Below, piece by piece: positions 5,458 through 7,244 of a stretch of 7,244 nt of DNA; the first letter of the stretch is position 1, and every line of letters starts with the position of its first letter. Location of the stretch: assembly GCA_018378775.1 (NCBI GenBank), contig JAGZWV010000065.1, positions 1 through 7,244 of the forward strand, written 5' to 3'. The notes under the pieces were generated by a model that was not told the DNA's origin, searched no databases, and saw only the letters and a list, made by a program, of their open reading frames with translations. Source of the stretch: Collinsella sp. (GTDB lineage Bacteria > Actinomycetota > Coriobacteriia > Coriobacteriales > Coriobacteriaceae). The translations under genes were made by a program, and so were the position numbers.

Positions 5458-6828
5458 TTACAGACCAAGCGACCATTTCCATGCGGGAATAACCTCGATG
5501 ACGCCATGCTCCGTTTTGATCTGGGTCGCCTCGCGCAGCGTGATGATATTGGCATCCTTGATACCGGTTTTTACCATAGCAACCTCAAGGGAACCAACTT
5601 CACGCCTGCGCGTTTTCTCTGCCGTCATATCGACTGTCACCTGGTAAAGCGCGTATGGTTCCGATGCCAAAGCGTCGCCGACCAAGAAATCAACTTTTTC
5701 TCGTGCTTGCGTTGGAGCCGTAAATGAAGTCACCGTTTCCAACCGGCCGTTTGCCGTACGGCGCATGAGTTCAGCATAAATCGCAGTCTCCAAACGCTTT
5801 CCTATATCCTGCTGATTAGCACGCGATGTTGCATATGCCATCCCCTGGTCGACGGCATAGACCTTGTCTGTTGTCGTTGTCTTAGGAGCCAAAGAAGTTG
5901 AATACTCCGGAAGTAATCCAATGAGATGAGCCTGCTGGAATAAACGAACGAGTTCGTTTATTTTTTCCCATGACGCTCGATATCCGACAGACTTTAAGGC
6001 TTCCAACAAACTGTTAACCGAAAGGTCGCAACCCGTGTTTCGAAGGCAGAAGAGCCCTACTTGGTTGGCAAGAGCGATATCCGTGCGCCCGCTCCGCTCG
6101 AGAATGTCTCGTGCAACAACATCTCGCAAATAGGCTTGAAGCATCTGAATACGCGAACCGGCATCAAGCTCCTGAACCCCAGGAAAGCCACCCTCTATGA
6201 GATAACGGTCATATGCCGATTCCAGATCAGTTCGCCGCTGCGGAGAAACAGCTGGAGCCCCAGCACTAGTAGACATATCCGGCGTTTCAATGTGATGAAA
6301 CGCACAATACTCGCGGAATGAAAGCGGATGCATAGCGTGCTCTTGCGAGCGACCGCGAAACTGCGTCGCTATTTCATCGGCAGATAGTTTTGAGGACGAT
6401 CCGGTGATAACAAGCGTTACGCTCTCGTGCTCCGCCAAACGCTGACAAACGCCCTGCCAGCCATCGGTCTCCTGCACCTCATCCAGAAAGAGATAACAGC
6501 CTTTCGTTCGCGCTGAGGGAACCTGCCGCCAATACTCTTCCAAAATGTCGCTCATGAGCGTGTCCGGCGCCGGTCGAAGACGGTCATCAGCAAAATTGAA
6601 ATAGAAGATACGCTCGGCATCGACACCGCGATCGATAAGGCGACGAATCCATTGAAACGCATAGAACGTTTTGCCGCAGCGCCTGATACCCGTGATGATA
6701 TGGACAAGATTGAACGGCTTTGGCTCAGGAAGATCACTGATGGCATCGTCTCGATGCACGACGTGAGGAATCCCAAAGGAACGGGCCTCGGCAACAATCT
6801 CTGCAATACCCAACGCTGTAGGCGCCAT
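5458..6828 (-). CDS. AAA_14/DUF4143-type ATP-binding protein
   Basis: This 456-residue protein starts at ATG 6828-6826, with the ribosome binding site AAGGAG (6840-6835) six bases away. The N-terminal ATPase has Walker A GIRRCGKT (47-54), Walker B YLFLDEVQ (112-119), a sensor strand VITGSSSKLS (140-149) and the family signature FRGRS...PLSFREY (157-174). The C-terminal DUF4143-like half has a nuclease-like core with Glu347, EKVDFLV (Asp380) and YQVTVD (395-400). Where an active PD-(D/E)xK enzyme would have E-x-K, this protein has Q-V-T, so cleavage activity is doubtful. Length is normal for the family. The molecular role of these ATPases is poorly known; links to mobile DNA or defence are proposed but unproven. 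The gene is more AT-rich than those to its left, opposes them, and follows a tRNA and repeats, which suggests acquisition. Two palindromic repeats overlap its promoter. Confidence 0.9.
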   Translation of the reverse strand: MAPTALGIAEIVAEARSFGIPHVVHRDDAISDLPEPKPFNLVHIITGIRRCGKTFYAFQWIRRLIDRGVDAERIFYFNFADDRLRPAPDTLMSDILEEYWRQVPSARTKGCYLFLDEVQETDGWQGVCQRLAEHESVTLVITGSSSKLSADEIATQFRGRSQEHAMHPLSFREYCAFHHIETPDMSTSAGAPAVSPQRRTDLESAYDRYLIEGGFPGVQELDAGSRIQMLQAYLRDVVARDILERSGRTDIALANQVGLFCLRNTGCDLSVNSLLEALKSVGYRASWEKINELVRLFQQAHLIGLLPEYSTSLAPKTTTTDKVYAVDQGMAYATSRANQQDIGKRLETAIYAELMRRTANGRLETVTSFTAPTQAREKVDFLVGDALASEPYALYQVTVDMTAEKTRRREVGSLEVAMVKTGIKDANIITLREATQIKTEHGVIEVIPAWKWSLGL

Positions 6829-6851
6829 AATGCTCTCCTTTCAACATCTTG

Positions 6852-6857
6852 AGTATA
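6852..6857 (-). promoter_or_regulatory. Probable -10 box of the ATPase gene
   Basis: Read leftwards, TATACT (6857-6852) matches TATAAT at five of six bases and lies 23 bases before the start codon, giving a leader of about 17 bases. A -35 at the right distance falls within TTCTCT and is poor. The first palindromic repeat (6859-6884) fills the spacer and -35, so a bound protein would directly block or activate this promoter. Confidence 0.55.
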
Positions 6858-6858
6858 T

Positions 6859-6917
6859 AACTTCTCGTCCTACAAGAGAAGTTTCAGCTACAACTTCTCG
6901 TCCTACACTAGAAGTTT
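6859..6917. repeat. Two palindromic direct repeats, 33-bp period, upstream of the ATPase gene
   Basis: The copies are 6859-6884 and 6892-6917. They share the first 16 bases (AACTTCTCGTCCTACA) and the last nine (AGAAGTTT plus flanking), and differ at two or three positions between. Each is also an inverted repeat: copy 1 has AACTTCTC/GAGAAGTT (6859-6866/6876-6883), copy 2 has AACTTCT/AGAAGTT (6892-6898/6910-6916). The 33-bp period is about three helical turns, so proteins would bind on one face of the DNA. There are only two units and the spacer is seven bases, so it is not a CRISPR array. An operator pair is the best reading. Confidence 0.6.
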
Positions 6918-6954
6918 GAGGTAGATTTTCAGGCATGCCCCAAAAATCTACCTC
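6918..6954. repeat. Hairpin with 12-bp perfect stem
   Basis: GAGGTAGATTTT (6918-6929) is perfectly complementary to AAAATCTACCTC (6943-6954), with a 13-base loop holding the palindrome GGCATGCC. It begins immediately after the second operator-like repeat. It lacks a following T-tract on either strand, so it is not a standard terminator; a regulatory or repeat role is possible. Confidence 0.5.
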
Positions 6955-6962
6955 CAAAAGAT

Positions 6963-6996
6963 AGGCGCCCCAGGCCCGTTAGGACCAAGAGCGCCT
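6963..6996 (-). terminator. Possible leftward intrinsic terminator
   Basis: Read leftwards, AGGCGC and GCGCCT (6996-6991 and 6968-6963) pair, with an inner GGTCC/GGGCC stem, and TATCTTTT follows. It would end a leftward transcript coming from the right of the window and insulate the ATPase promoter. The stem is short and interrupted. Confidence 0.35.
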
Positions 6997-7244
6997 TACA
7001 TCTAGAAATCATCAGCCCAGTTCCGAAAAGCGAGCCGCTTGCGACAACCAAGTAGCCACAGGCCCCGGGAGAGCGGGGGCACCGGCTTAGGTTTATCGCG
7101 AGTTCCGCACGAACAGGAGGTCACTAGCCCCGATGTTTTGGACGTGACAGACACTATGACCCAATCCGAGGGCACTAAAAAGACAGGAGCCCCCGCTCGT
7201 GACCGCGGGTCGGGGCTGCGACAATGATGTTGAAGTGCCATAGG
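6997..7244. other. Non-coding, hairpin-rich stretch at the right edge
   Basis: No convincing gene is seen in these 248 bases. A leftward frame is open from the right edge to 7002, but it uses many codons rare in the neighbouring genes (TTA, CTA, ATA, GGG, CGA) and has no recognisable motif. Inverted repeats are dense: GAGCGGGGGC (7071-7080) and GCCCCCGCTC (7189-7198) are perfect partners 108 bases apart; GCCCC/GGGGC form a local hairpin near 7062-7080; CCCGC/GCGGG pair inside 7188-7217 within outer AGCC/GGCT; GTCAC/GTGAC flank 7122-7147. It may be a structured RNA, an untranslated leader or a repeat. Confidence 0.35.

Noticed and set aside
6859..6917. Start of a CRISPR array
   Set aside because: There are only two units separated by seven bases, no spacer-sized inserts and no cas gene.
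7117..7148. AGGAGG followed by a tiny frame (Met-Phe-Trp-Thr-stop), possible leader peptide
   Set aside because: Spacing to the ATG is about 12 bases and a single Trp codon is too little for attenuation control.
7188..7217. T-box-like ACCGCGG within a hairpin
   Set aside because: Only the ACCGCG part fits; the preceding UGGN is not matched, and no stem I or specifier arrangement was found.
7002..7241. 79-codon leftward open frame at the right edge
   Set aside because: Codon use is unlike the neighbouring genes, the product is low in recognisable content and it crosses several hairpins. It could be the tail of a gene outside the window, but this is not supported.

Overview
The window reads as a GC-rich Gram-positive chromosome, most likely an actinobacterium of the class Coriobacteriia and possibly Collinsella. 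The genus is an inference from codon use, the gene repertoire and the style of the intergenic repeats; no marker gene fixes it. Genes are tightly spaced and codons favour G or C in the third position up to about 5045. From 5458 onward the DNA is visibly more AT-rich, like an accessory segment.

Left part (1-2859): the 5' end of a GntR/TreR-type regulator runs leftwards from 179. Divergent from it is an 816-codon gene at 409 that fuses a complete alpha-glucoside-type PTS permease (EIIC plus EIIB) to an apparently intact HAD-IIB sugar-phosphate phosphatase. The 229-bp region between them holds two identical TTGTTTAAAC sites, a good -10 box, and a 14-bp palindrome resembling a LacI-family/cre operator. 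The regulator probably senses the imported sugar phosphate and controls both genes. The phosphatase tail could dephosphorylate the product of transport. This is the most distinctive coding feature of the window.

Middle (2860-5201): a trans-polyprenyl diphosphate synthase (2973-3998) with both aspartate-rich regions; then, after its own promoter, a 301-residue protein with two peptidoglycan-binding repeats, no signal peptide and an unassigned C-terminal domain (4137-5042); then tRNA-Gln(UUG) with encoded CCA (5081-5155), closed by an intrinsic terminator (5163-5201). Lipid-carrier synthesis and a wall-related protein side by side suggest housekeeping envelope functions.

Repeat zone (5202-5457): just after the tRNA terminator lies a compact GC-rich element. 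It starts with an inverted copy of 17 bases of the tRNA T-arm and ends with a direct 16-base copy of the tRNA 3' end. A REP-like hairpin and a short GC hairpin follow. The tRNA-Gln end looks like the source or target of a small non-coding mobile repeat or an old integration event.

Right part (5458-7244): a leftward AAA_14/DUF4143-type ATPase (5458-6828) whose promoter overlaps two near-identical 26-bp palindromic repeats spaced exactly 33 bp apart. Upstream of these are a 12-bp-stem hairpin (6918-6954), a probable leftward terminator (6963-6996), and about 250 bases without a convincing gene but with several GC-rich inverted repeats (6997-7244).
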